Origin: Isoetes taiwanensis
Lineage: Eukaryota; Streptophyta; Lycopodiopsida; Isoetales; Isoetaceae
DNA: 64,000 nucleotides
Reading direction: 5' to 3'
NCBI GenBank assembly: GCA_021234155.1
Contig: JAJEKV010000100.1
Coordinates: 2,146,116-2,210,115, forward strand
The translations under genes and the position numbers were made by a program. The notes under the pieces are model-generated. The model did no database searches. It had not been told where the DNA came from and worked only from the letters and a program-made list of their open reading frames with translations. Positions within the stretch are counted from its first letter, which is position 1; each line of letters begins with the position of its first letter. Positions 35,987 to 47,690 of the stretch are shown here, piece after piece.

Positions 35987-36020
35987 GGAACGCCGCATTC
36001 GGCGTAACATGCGGCGTTCC
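35987..36020. other. Perfect 11-bp GC-rich hairpin
   Basis: GGAACGCCGCA (35987-35997) and TGCGGCGTTCC (36010-36020) are exact inverted repeats around a 12-base loop that itself contains GGCG. It stands out in AT-rich surroundings and may be the end of a small inverted-repeat element. The inverted duplicate at about 59950-59980 does not keep it. Confidence 0.8.
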
Positions 36021-37388
36021 TTGGCACTGAACCCAACCCCATCCAAAAATAAAAAAGAAGATTGGAGCAATCCATTTCAAGATAAAATATGTTCTAACCT
36101 TGTTGAGAAGTGGGGACCATAGCAGAGCTTTAACCGTTTGCTTGAATTTTTTCCACCGTCTATTTCTATCCATCTAAAGGCTCAAAATGGCACTCATCTT
36201 AGGGGCAATCTGTGCCTTTCATGTAGGATGCGGTTAATCTGGCCACCCTATATCAGCCATGAAGGATCGCACAGTTTGAAGCCAAAAAACCAATTGTTTT
36301 TTAGTTTTTGTTGGTCGATCTAGCTCTGTTTCACCTCAAACCTCTTCCTCTCTTCATCGTACACTGGCATAAAAGACGCAGACAAAGTGGTTGGCATGAT
36401 TTTTAAGGCAGATCAAGCCGCCCTTAGAGCAGCAAGAACCATCCGATCAAAATTTCTGCCATCACACAGTTCTAAGCCTGGCTTTTTGGACGGATTAAAT
36501 ACGGACTAACCCTCTAGCTCATATTGGATGGTTGGATTAACCACTTTGGCTGATATTGTATGACCAGATTAATCATAAATTTTTGGCCAGATTAACCACA
36601 TCCCGCATGAAAAATACGGACTTTCCCTGCTAGGGAAGGCTGCACTCGCATTTTGGCAAATGTACTGAAACCATTGGCAATATAGTATGTGGATCGCTAA
36701 TTCTGACTGTCTATTAATGTCATGAGCCGATGTGGCATTCCCCTCTAGTACATAATGGTATTTGGGTCTACCATTCTGCACTTCCGATTTCTAGCCGATC
36801 TCTTCTTTTTGCAAGTATGTTCTTTGTTTTTTTGTGTTTCCACAAGAAAAAAATAACATTCTCCTTCCCTATCTCCACGCATTCTCCATGTGGAGAATAT
36901 AGGATAAAGGATGGAGAATAAGGGAGGAACATTGGGAACCTAACAATTACATATTATAATTAAACTAATTTACAATGTCGGGCTTTTTATCAATATTTTA
37001 GGGTTTATATATATAGCATTGACGACAGATTGGCGACTGATGACGGATTGACGAGGGCGGAACCTGCATCATCGCGGATATTCAGCCAGGATTCTAGCAT
37101 CGTTTGTTCAGCATAATCGTTTGTTGGATTCTGGCTGATCTTGGATTGACAAGAGACTGATCTTATCAGGTGATCGACGCCCCCTTTAAACAGGTCATCC
37201 AATTACTCGAAATTCCAGGCTGAGTGTTCATGTTTTGATATATAAGCTGAGATGTTTTGATATATATATCCGATTACTCGAAATTCTAAGCTGAATGAAA
37301 TCAAACACCCCCTCTAAACGTATTTCAGAAAAAAATAGTATTGTTTAGTTTAAACAGGTCAAGGTTTAGTATTGATTAGTTTAAACAG

Positions 37389-37795
37389 GGAAGCAACCAT
37401 ATCTTGATGCTGAACGTGTCAAGGTAGACAAAAGGCCTCTGTTGCCCAAAGACATTCCTATTAGTCTTGACAAGTTGATCCAACGCTGCTGGAATGAGGA
37501 TTCAAATGCACGTCCTTCTTTTGAAGAGATTTGTGATGAGTTGTGGCTTATTAAAGAAAAGCTTCTTCTGCAAGAGTTAACAAAAGAAACAGATCATGCT
37601 GCTGAAATAACTGAATTAAAGTTTAGCATGAGTGGACTAAGCTTCTTGAAGGTTGAGTGTGCTTCAACTGTGCACGCCGAACGAATGCACGGTAATGACC
37701 ATGCACGGATTGGATGTAATGTAGTGATTGATGGACCTGGAATGCTTGACACGATATACAACAATCAACCATTCCCTCCAGACCAGCAGTATTGA
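37389..37795 (+). pseudogene. C-terminal exon of a Raf-like/TKL protein kinase
   Basis: After the acceptor AAACAG an open frame reads RPLLPKDIP, LIQRCWNEDSNARPSFEEI, then a helical charged tail and a stop at 37793-37795. The pattern R-P followed by L-I-x-x-C-W-x-x-D-x-x-x-R-P-S-F is kinase subdomain XI of tyrosine-kinase-like (Raf/MLK-type) Ser/Thr kinases. No ATP-binding lobe, HRD or DFG motif is present upstream in the window, so this is an orphan terminal exon. A decayed inverted copy is at about 58290-58610. The upstream flank holds two near-repeats of TTAGTTTAAACAGG, so the acceptor itself lies in a small duplication. Confidence 0.7.
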
Positions 37796-37989
37796 TTTCC
37801 AAGGACCAGATCGCTGCACCACAAAAAGAGTATATAAATATGATCTGCAGAAAATACATCGATAAGCAACCAAAATGTTTGCATATATTAACTGAGATTG
37901 TCCAGCAGGAATGTTTTTAGTTATAAGAATGGCACAAGGTATGCAGTAATATAAGGATTTAAGGTATGCTGCATGGTTGACTGCCATGA

Positions 37990-38470
37990 ACCATGCTTTT
38001 GCGGACGGGCGTCTGTAAGAGGGAAAGCCATTGCTTATTTTCATTTCAGACAAGTGTCTGTAAGGTGGCAGAGGTTGAACTTGAGGCTGCACTTGATTTA
38101 TGCACTAGAACACTTTCAGACAGGTGTCTGTAAGGTGAAAGAGCCTGCACTTGCTTCTTGCACTTGGCACCGCTGCCGCCGACTCATGGAAGCTTTTGGA
38201 CCAGCGTCTATAAAGGGACGAGAGGTTTCATTTCGCACAAGTGTCATACGTAAGGTGGCGAGAGGTTGAACTTGAGGTCAGGGCTTTGATTTATGCACTT
38301 GAACACTTTGGGGCCAGTGTCAGCGTAAAGGTGAAAGAGCCCTGCGACTTCTTGCACTTGGAAGCTGCGCCGCTTCCCCGACCGTGGTGGAAGCTTTAGG
38401 ATGGCGTCACGTAAAGGGACGAGGTTGTGCGTGATCAAAGTGCTTGGAGGCTTTGGACAAGCCGCCCGTA
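37990..38470 (+). repeat. Monomer array in front of a LINE (5'UTR-like)
   Basis: A short motif (for example AGACAAGTGTCTGTAAGGTG) recurs about eight times at roughly 60-70 bp spacing. Three variants follow in fixed order, with tails GAGGTTGAACTTGAGG, AAAGAGCC and GGGACGAG, so a higher-order period of 191 bp is visible (GAGGTTGAAC at 38071 and at 38262). It lies directly upstream of the LINE ORF1 and is probably its promoter-bearing 5' UTR. Confidence 0.7.
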
Positions 38471-38820
38471 GGGTGACACCCTATTCATGGCAACTCCGGT
38501 GATAGAGGGGACGAGCCTGGGCCCCTTCATCCAAACCCCCCGGATATGCATGTGGATGGTGCGAATCGGCTATCCCCCTACCTAGCGCAGATATGGCAGC
38601 AAAACTTCTATTGGGAGAGTACATAGATGCCATCCCCAATCGCACTGGATGACACCGGCAAAATTGATAGGTGCACATTGAAAAGAGAAGGGCAAAGTCT
38701 CGCGTGCAACAAATATAGCTCGACAGCCTATGACAGATACTCCAGCCTAGCGGCAAGCCGATCCGGGCTTCACCACCACCAAACCGTGCGGTTGAGGAGC
38801 ACCGGAAACAGGTTCAAGAA

Positions 38821-39960
38821 ATGGTGAGGGCAACAAAGCTCGAATTGCTTGCTTGGCGCGAGGAAATGCAGCCTCCTCGCACCCAAATTGCTCAAGAAGT
38901 ACCGGCCACCGAAAAACAGCGTGTTTCTGGCATGGAGACCCGCATACAGCACCTAGAAGATGGCCTTCGCCTAGTGCACTCTGAAAGGCAGAAGGACAAG
39001 AAGAGTCTTGCTGACATGCAGGCCCGCATGGATTCCATGTCCACCGCCATTGAAACCATGACACAGGAAAAGCAACGTGTTGAGCAAGAGACAATGGCAA
39101 CCATCTCCCGCCTTCAATCAGAGGCTGAGGAGGCTGCTACTGTGATGCGAAAAGTTCAGGTCGCTTTTGAAGAGAGCCAGTCACAATTGAGAGCCCTTCA
39201 AACTAGGGTTGAGACACAAGAAGTGGCCTCTGCAATGAACCCTATGCTGGACTCTCGCTTGCAGAATCTGGAGCATAGCTCCGCAGCTCGAGATCGGAAG
39301 GTGCAGGAGCTGAGGGCAGCCATCACTGAACAAGGCAAGGGCCTCAATGCAGAGGCTCATGAGCAATTGCAGCGGTGCATGCGTGAATTGAAAAGGCAAC
39401 AATTCAGCAGCGGGGAGCTAAGCTCCCGGCCGAGGAAGGAGAGACCGCTATACGCCATGGCAGTCCCACCCAAGAGTCCGGAAGGTGTCGGCCGGGGCCG
39501 TCACTATTGCACCCCAAGCCACTCTATGCCACCCCGGCCCTAACGGAGGCCCACGGGCCTATGTCGCCGACAACAAACAACTCCTGTTGTGCCGGGCAGG
39601 ATTGACCCAAAAATCAGAGAGTTCCAGGAGCTGAGGCGGAGAAGCCACAATGTGGTGGTACGTGGCCTGACAGAAGAGGCAGGGGAGGACCTCATTAACC
39701 GGCTCCAAATGTTGATTCTTGCTCGAATGACATTCCCCGTGCCAGTACATATTATTAGGGCGAGACGCCACGGGTAGTCACGTTCACAGTACGAGATGCG
39801 CAAGTGAAAGCAGCTATCCTACGCCAGGGTAGGCAGCTGAAGGGAACTGCCTTGTATGTTGACCGAGACCTGACCCCAGCCCAACAAGAAGACCGCGAAA
39901 ATGAAGTTGGCCAAAGTTAAAAGCATTCGCAGAGGGAGGAGAGCTGCGGGGATCGATCCG
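38821..39960 (+). pseudogene. LINE ORF1: long coiled coil plus RRM
   Basis: From the ATG at 38821 the frame is open to a TAA at 39541-39543, and the same frame is open again through 39777. The first part is an almost uninterrupted coiled coil (MQARMDSMSTAIETM, heptads over about 170 residues) with a basic Ser/Pro-rich end. The second has the RRM start (REFQELRRRSHNVVVRGL). After a shift near 39770 the RRM end VVTFTVRDAQVKAAIL and the C-terminal start YVDRDLTPAQQ follow to about 39920. RNA binding and oligomerisation are the family role. Two breaks make it non-functional. Confidence 0.8.
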
Positions 39961-40179
39961 GGGTAAGATGCAAATTTTCAAGCCGCCAAATGTGGCTGCG
40001 AATCCTGCTAACCCTCCGGCGGCTCTCGACCATGCTAATTTCTTTCAAGCATACCGCTTTGCCCGCTCAAGTTGCTTCACCTTCATTTGCTCGCACATCT
40101 CGGTACGCCTCTACTTACGCCATCCCCTTACTGGCTGCCGCCTTTGAATCCCCAAGCGCAGCCCTGGCAGAGACAAATA

Positions 40180-43100
40180 GGGAATTGTGCCTCCGCATGG
40201 TCTCCACGGAATTGTCGGGGCTTCCTATGGCGAAGGGAGATAGTCTCAACTCTCGTTGCTGCGGATATGGATCTGATCTTCCTTATGGAAACATGGGAGC
40301 ATGCGGGACCGCGGGATACCCGACTTGCCGAGGGATACCGGCGCTACTCAATCTTCAATGATTGCCAGAAAGCGGGGGCATGGGGGAGTTGCTGCTACTA
40401 TCGAGCGGCCTTGCGCGGTCGGTTTCCTTGTTCAAGGCGGACAAGCACAACGGTACTTGTGGGTGGGTGTGCAAAACTGCGTGAGACCCCTCTTTGTGGC
40501 TGACACTGCTACTTTCCACATGCGAAAGCAACTTCTATCACACCCTTTCCGGATGTAGATAGGCTGGACCCTATGTCGATCTATATGATGACATACGGCC
40601 CGGCGCATAAGCGGTTAGGCGGTGTCATACTCCTTGGAGACTTCAATGCGGCGCCGGGTAGAACAACCCATGAGATTTGATCCTTGACGATGATATATTG
40701 CGGTGCGTCTTCGCCGAAGCTTTGGCCACCGGACATCGGTGACAATCAGGTCACACGCTATGGTAGACAATTGCTTTTGCTCGTGGTATCTTTGACACGG
40801 TAATGTCACGCAATGGGCGGCACGGTGCGAGATCCACCCGCAAAACACTTGTAGACAGGAAAACCGAGGGGGAGGATCTAGTGTGGTGGACTATGTCTTG
40901 GTGCACGGCGAGGGATATGCATGTCGTCAAGCACTTCGGTGGGAACAACTAATAGGGATGAAGAGATGGATTTCGGACCACTTACCACTTTACTTGAAGT
41001 TGGCTTGGCAAGGTTGTGCGCGAACCCCCATTGCCCGCGACTCCACATGCCTCATTTGCGATTGGATTATGAACATCGCGGGCTTATGCCCGTGATGCTT
41101 ATAGATGACTGGCAGAAATTTTTGCAATATCCTACACTAGAGCAACAATGGCCGGTGGCCCGGTAATGCTTAGGGCTGCGGCGAGAGATGCTTTGGGATA
41201 AGCGCCCGCTGACGGACCTCGGGAACACAACCTTCCCACGTAATCAATGGTTTGATGTAGAGTGCAAGGAACACAAACGCTGGCTCCGCCAAGTCACAGA
41301 CCCTGCTTTACGCCCACATGCAGTCAGACAGTACCGCGTCTTCCTTAAAGCTAAGAAAGCCAGGTACATTGCAGCACATCAAAGGGAAATGTTTTATCTC
41401 CTGGAACGTCACCCCAGGACCTTCTGGCGAAGGGTTCTTAGAAAGCCAGTACAGCCCACAGGGAACATCACTCCCGAGCAGTGGAGGCAATACTTGCAAC
41501 AGCTATACGACCCTCAGGGTGCACATGCAGCATTACCCCTGCAAGAAGGCCCAGTGCTGGAAATCACAGATTCAGACGTGGAACAAGGCTTACAGCGTCT
41601 TGCCAATGGGAAAGCCCCGGACCTGGATGGCATGCAGGCAGAATTGCTTAAGTGGGCAGGGCCGTCCATAATACCAGTGCTGACCGCCTTGTTCAACAAG
41701 GCATTACAGGAAGGCTTCCCGATGCAGTGGACCAATAGCAGAGTTGTTCCCATCTATAAAGGACCAAGTGACCCGCTTTGCCCCACCAATTACCACCGAA
41801 CAATCATGGTCGGTTCGATTGTTTGCAAAATTGCTGGCGGGATTCTCGAGCAACAGTTAGACGAGGCTGGGCCGGCAGCCGAGAGATCTGAGCCCCTCAC
41901 CCGAAGGCGGATTCAGACCGAACACTCAACCATTGACCACATCTTCACATTGCGAGCTCGGTTGAAGGCCAGAACCGCCGTCGGGATCTATATTGTTGCT
42001 TCCGCGTGGATTTTGCAAAGGCATTTGACACGGTGCCTGGGGAAAACTATGGGCAAGATTGGGCGGTTGGGGGTTCCGGTAGATTTGCGTAATGCATCGA
42101 TTCAACGAGCTTTATGAAAGATGCTGGTCGGGTTCGCGGCCAAGCCAACCATTTGATAGTAGTATCGGGGTTCGCCGGGGATGCCCCCTCTCTCCCAACA
42201 TTGTTTGGGCTTTACATTGATCAATTGGAGAGCTGGCTTTGGCGATAATGGGGCGGACGGGGCTCACCTTCTCTACCGGATCATCACGCAGTTTAATATA
42301 TGCCGATGATGTGGACCTCCTAGCTTACACACCAGCGGACATGCAAGCGACATCTCGATGCCCGGACACATTTTGTCAAGCGTCGATATGCACGTCAACT
42401 TGGCTAAGACTAAGGTGGTTTTCATATCATCTTCACGACGGTAGGATCCCCCTCCTTCCGTTACCAAGGGCGTAATGTGGAAGTAGCATCCACATACAAA
42501 TATTTGGGAGTGGAGTTTCCGATCTACTATGCTTTGGGACACATCCATGCGGGCACGAAGTTACGGGCTGGAAAGCACTATATGCAATGCAAAACAATAG
42601 TCATAGAGCGGAGTTGTATGATTGGACCCATCGGTCACCTGTTCAAAGTCTTAGTGGAGCCCGTCCTTTTATACGGGGTTGAAGTATGGGGCCCAAGTAG
42701 TATCCCCGCTACTTGGAATGACTTGGGCAGTGCGAAAGCCTTCTTGGTGGTGAAAGCACTAGGGGTGAAGTCCACAGGTCCATATCAAATTCTACCGCGG
42801 GAAACAGATTCTTGCCTCTTCAGAGGGCGCCCTTGATCGCCACATTGTCTATTTTGAAGGTGGTCAATATGGACGATGCTCGTCTCCCAAAACAGCTTAT
42901 ATCATGGCAATGGGGCCACAACGCCTCAAGGCTTCTTTGGAGGGAAAAGAGAGCTCAATGGATGGCTAGATGGAATGTGCGAGAACACGGTGCATACATG
43001 TGCAAACAGAGGCAGATCGCCATAGATTGAAGCAATATCTTGACGCTTGCTTCATCGGCAAGCTTTGGGATGGCCCTTGAACAGTCAAGACAAAGACACT

Positions 43101-43480
43101 ACCGGCGCCACATAAATCCCACATTGAAGCGAGGGCCCACAATGCTACCTGCGCACCCACTTGTCCATGAAAAGATTTGACTCATTGCCTCCATTCGCCG
43201 CGAGGGGCACATCATCTTGGAATTGAGACAGTGAGATGGATTGGTGAGCCACGTCGGGGCGAGCTCATCAATGCCGCCAAATGGGAGTCATTGAGGATGA
43301 ATCTCATACCCTTCAAAGTTGCCCAAAGATATGATCAAATCCGGACGGCAGCTTATCTTTGAGTTGGTGGGGCTGGCCACCGCTACATGTGACATTGAGC
43401 CGCGGCATCCGACGGATGCTAGGATCATACCTTCAGGAGGTCATGGACATGCGAGATCAGCTATGTCCTCGGGCACGCAC
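40180..43480 (+). pseudogene. LINE ORF2: EEP endonuclease and RT, many frameshifts
   Basis: Endonuclease pieces: NCRGFLWRREIVS and DLIFLMETWEH (about 40210-40300), ILLGDFNAAPG (about 40630-40660), VVDYVLVHGEG (about 40880) and WISDHLPLYL (about 40970). RT pieces: an open block 41188-42117 with LANGKAPDLDGMQAELLKW and VPIYKG, then VDFAKAFDTVPG (about 41995-42040), GCPLSPTLFGLYIDQLE (about 42180-42230), YADDVDLLAY (about 42300) and TYKYLGVEF (about 42490). A C-terminal part with GVEVWGPSS (about 42680) follows. Breaks are far more frequent than in the 14.4-19 kb element. No PIP-like tail could be recognised at its end. Confidence 0.8.
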
Positions 43481-43690
43481 TTGACATGTACATACACATT
43501 TATTTCATGATGATATATACTTGTACAGTTTGACAGCATTCTTATTACTGCCACGGTTTTTCCCTCGAAAACCCTTCGGGGCGGGGGTTTTTTAACCCAG
43601 ACAGTAATAAGTTTGCTGCGCTCCTTCTGGGTCCCATAGGCCGATTGGTCTCAGTGGACGATAAAAAACTATTCTATTCTATTCTATTCT

Positions 43691-46014
43691 AAAGTCTACA
43701 ATGCATTCATGATCATACTATGATAGAATATTTGTGGAAACATGGTCATGTCACCTGTTGAATTTTGAATGCCAACTCAATCCTATGCAATCCTATTTGT
43801 GTTATGCCAAATAATGAAGCATACTGCATATATGTTTTAATTGAATGGACAACAATTGATGGAGTTTTAACATTCGAATTTTGTTGTATGTTTAACGAGC
43901 TTTCTGTTTTGCAGAATTGAAGCAGAACCAGCATCAATGTAGTTGGTTAAGAATTGTTGCACATTATGATAGAGGAGCAGGATTCAGTTAGAAAGGTATT
44001 GCCATTTGTTAAAGGCTTTTCAAAGACAATTTCTATGTTCAGGTGCATTGTTTTGCAAGTTTTCAAGGCACTATCAAGATCCTATTCAATGTGCTTTCAA
44101 ATTTCATTTGATGCATTGTTGTTGGCACCACTGGTTAGCACAATGTCACAATATGTTTTTGTGAAATTTCAAGTTCTTGCTGCGAAACAGTCAAACTAGG
44201 TGGTTCTATAAACATGCTTGCTTTTTTGCTCTAAAGGCAAACACAAAGATGTATAGAATATGTCGTTTCTCAATATGTTGACCAATGTCTACTATTGTTA
44301 TAAAAAATGATTTAATTTGGAGAGTATGGTTATGTTAGGGCACAGTTACCTAGAGAACATTCTACAGTTAGAGTGTAGGATAAATCATTTGCATTTGTGT
44401 AGATTTGAAATGTTCTTTAGGATCTGTCTGATATGTTTATTCCTATACATGAGTTAGAGGCTTATAAATAGAAATGGAAAAACCTTGGCAGTTAGAAACT
44501 CATGACAGGATTATTGTTTAATAAATTGTTTTTTGTAATGATTGGGTAGACTTTTCATCTCGATATTATGTGGAAGTAGATATTATGTGGAAGTAGATAT
44601 TATGTGGAAGCACACATATATCTGACCAGTTTCAACCTTCAAGGTAAGCATGGAATGTCACGCATCTGGCCAGTGATCCTTGATATCTGTGTGGCCATGG
44701 CTAGATAATGAAGCGCATGGCAGACATGTGTTGAATTAAATGGCAATCTTCATTTCAGTTGGTTAAGGATGGTTGCATACCATTTTTCCATGACACATGA
44801 GCTATATTGTGAATACTATGTAGTAATTTTTGGAAGAAATGTATATATCTTTGTATACTTGCATTTGATGTATGTTATCAGATGTACCACAGTAAAGAAG
44901 GATAAACAGCTGAAGAAGGATCGTATGCAAGGTACCCAAGTCCATGAGTGAGAGAAGACTCTTAAACATTTCGAAAGATTTGGAGAGAGCTTTAAAGTTT
45001 CATAATATATGAATGAGGATGAGGGCATTTAAAAGAAGGATAAAAAAGGCTTCTTCTGCTCCTAAAGTGGGCACGATATTCTTGCTCATAGCAAGCATAG
45101 CTTGTAGATGAGTGTGACTAAGAATAGGAGAGATAGATAGAACCCCTTCAAGTATTTGAACCAGCTCATCATATTAGGGATGTTTGAAAAATCTCTTATT
45201 CATGAAAAAGAACTGAGAGAAGACACGTCCTTTTTTTTGCATAAAACTCACAGTAGGAATTTCGGGTAAGTTTATTTATCGAATCAAGGCACAACCAATA
45301 ATAAGAATTGTGCGGATGTAACATGCAACTCATGAAAGAAAAAGATAATGATCCATAAGGGGACAAAAGATGAATGCCATGTTATGCATCAAGTAAATCT
45401 ATCATTTCCAAAGACAAAGCCAAATTCCAGTGTAAGTTGCCATGTTCTATTGATAATTGTAAATCAGTTGTATTAAGATTTTTCTCCCTTAAATGATTGA
45501 ACTAATATAAAGCATCAACTTTTGTCACTTAGAATGCACTCCATCATCTCTGCGCTTTTGAATCCATATGCATCCCACTATTCCTGTCCACTAGATACGC
45601 CCAAGGCTAAACCTTTTACAATTTCACTCTGTTATATTCATAGCTCTTTATTCCGCCATTACCTCTACCCATTTCGCATGTCCGTGACTAATGCTCGGCA
45701 TCGCCGGGCATACGTTTCTAGTATTGTTTTTTATGACAGCATTGTTAGCATCATTGTATTGAGTGCTAATGGCATGGATATGGCATGTGTTAATGGCTCA
45801 TGTGTGATCATTGGATTACAGAATGAAGGCCAGAATATACAAAATGAAGGATGGAGGATTTTACACCTCACCCTCCTGTATAGCAGAACATTTCCCTGCA
45901 TATGTATATATGCACCAAAATACGAATGAGAATGGTAAATATAGGGGCACGAACCATTCCAAAGCGTTTGTGCAATCAGAAGTATGCCTTTGAACCTCTC
46001 TGGAACCTTTGCAG
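43691..46014. other. Non-coding stretch, no recognised gene
   Basis: AT-rich DNA with only short frames. A frame at 45522-45929 is open for 135 codons but shows no family. Besides the short tandem repeat at 44562, nothing was recognised. Confidence 0.4.
44562..44612. repeat. 17-bp unit in three tandem copies
   Basis: GATATTATGTGGAAGTA is repeated three times without interruption, the last copy with one change near its end. Confidence 0.9.
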
Positions 46015-46134
46015 TATCTGTCGGAAACCTCCTCACTGCCCAATTTAGGCCAGCATCTACTTGAACTTAGGCGGCATCAATGCTTGGATGAATCTGCTTT
46101 CAGGGTGGTAAAGCAAGCTTTTCTAAGGCGGTAG
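46015..46134 (+). CDS. Possible terminal exon of an unknown gene
   Basis: After a good acceptor (CCTTTGCAG) 39 codons run open to a TAG at 46132-46134 with a helical, Leu/Arg-rich composition (NLGQHLLELRRHQCLDES). It is too short for a family call, and no preceding exon is obvious. Chance is possible. Confidence 0.25.
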   Translation, partial: YLSETSSLPNLGQHLLELRRHQCLDESAFRVVKQAFLRR

Positions 46135-47039
46135 ACTCAAAGTATAGAGGAAAACTCGAAGATAGCTTCTCTAGAGCAATGAAACTTGTTTTTCGAACTC
46201 AAATCAAGTAGGGGGGTGTGGAAGCAGGGAAAATTGTGCTCCCACACTCCGAATTGTGCTGCAATTCATATGAAAGTTCTTGGCAAATTTTATAGCCCTA
46301 ACAAACTTTATAGTCCTAACAAATTTCACAACCCACTTGATCAATATAATATTGCCCACTTGATTATACACAAGGGCATTTGTTGAGACTTCAAACAGGA
46401 AGGCCACGTGCAAATTCATTCTAAATGGGAACCATTAAACAAAAAAAAACACCATCCCTCCTTTCTCGTCCAACCATTGCCAAAATCATGCTAAACTGTC
46501 AATTTCGATTCCTGCTCATAACTCATCTTTGCGTTCTCTAACAATATAGCCAACATAAGAAAACGTTTTCATCCCCTACTTCAAAATCTGTTCTTTGTTT
46601 TATATTCGTCAAAATCTTCATTAGCGTTGATGATCCTGGTAATGAAGAATCACAACATGATATAAAATTTGAATTTCGTCTTCTTCAGTCTATCCCTACA
46701 TTACACATGGTTAAACAGAGAAAAGGCACCTATAATTATTCAAGTTGTAAACATCAACACTATTCAGTACCTATTGGAGGATTCACCTATACATGATATG
46801 TATATGACAGTTGCGTTCCTGGGGTAACCAAAAAACTAGGGGAATGCTTATGAGATATAATGGATAGTGTGGTACGTACAGACACAATGGTGGTGCTTAC
46901 ACACATTCATTGGTTTCAATTGCTAGTTATCTTCTATTCAATGGTATTTAGCGGCCTCGAACTTCAACATGTATGCAACACAAAGAGACATGCTGCAGGA
47001 TCCAATAATAATGTAGATTAGTATCTTGGATCAGAACCA
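46135..47039. other. Non-coding stretch, no recognised gene
   Basis: AT-rich sequence, with a short doubled motif near 46305-46325 (AACAAATTT- and AACAAACTTTATA-type). No other feature was seen. Confidence 0.4.
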
Positions 47040-47690
47040 ATGGCGGATAAGGTGGAAATTGTAATGCAAACCTTCTTCCAGCACTTGATACAAGATGATG
47101 ACAATTCTCAAGCTACTGCAGATGCAAATAACATGTCATCACGTGCCTTATGTTTGTGCATTGTGGATACTGCAGAAAGGGATGATTATTCAAAAATGGA
47201 GGTCACACTTTTCTTCATAGACGTCATGCGTATACAAGCTGATGATTCTTTATCTGTTGCTAGAGGGGGAGCAGCTCGGCCAGATCGCCCTCAACATCTT
47301 TTAATGCACTTTAAAGACACACTTTCTTTGCTATGTGTTTCGCATCACCGCAGTTGCTTAAAGGGCACTAATTATTCAATACAGGAAGATCTCACTCCAT
47401 TACAGTTCAGTAAAAGAGGGGGAGAGCTAGTCAAGTTGAGAGAAGCAAGACAACAAAAGATGGGCAGTTTACCAGGGCAGCATGGCTATCATTCACGAAC
47501 ATTGCCTTTTGATCCTTGGATTGGTTATGTGTAGCCTTGTCTTTTTCTTCATTCGGGGGAGGAGGGTGTGTCTTTTGGCTTCGTTTTGTTTTATTTTGTT
47601 TTAGTTTTGTTGTGGGCTTCATGCCCATGTTCTTATCGTCCCATGGCCGTTTGTGGTCTCCATGGACATAAAAAATTCTTGTCTTGTCTT
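47040..47690 (+). mobile_element. ORF1-only LINE derivative (HAL1-like)
   Basis: An open frame (47040-47534, 164 codons) ends in a domain that matches the RRM and C-terminal region of the ORF1 at 18.1-18.9 kb by order of motifs: an R-x-D stretch, HLLMHFKD in the RNP1-like place, then YSIQEDLTPLQF and a basic helix. About 100 bp after its stop comes a LINE 3' end: hairpin GGCC-N6-GGTC (47645-47658), then A-rich sequence and a CTTGT microsatellite tail (to 47690). No endonuclease or RT sequence lies between. It therefore resembles mammalian half-L1 elements (ORF1 plus 3' UTR), perhaps mobilised by a full LINE. The N-terminal coiled coil seems lost or diverged. Confidence 0.55.

Larger units (their letters stand above)
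35340..37950. repeat. Segmental duplication, left copy (part inverted in right copy)
   Basis: This block is found as its reverse complement at about 58150-60640. Landmarks: the kinase exon (37389-37795, against about 58610-58290), a stretch with AGTATTGTTTAGTTTAAAC near 37340 (against about 58740), and ATGGCACTCATCTTAGGGGC near 36187 (against about 59790). Confidence 0.85.
37990..43690 (+). mobile_element. Full-length but decayed LINE with microsatellite tail
   Basis: A plus-strand LINE of the same general design as the one at 14.4-19.0 kb: monomer array, coiled-coil plus RRM ORF1, EEP endonuclease, RT, a 3' UTR with a hairpin at 43639-43650, and an ATTCT tail (43671-43690, four units). It is GC-richer than its flanks. 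It lies between the two segmental duplicates and next to the kinase exon. No target duplication was seen. Confidence 0.85.

Noticed and set aside
45522-45929. Open frame of 135 codons
   Set aside because: No motif, splice context or repeat relation was found; probably chance.
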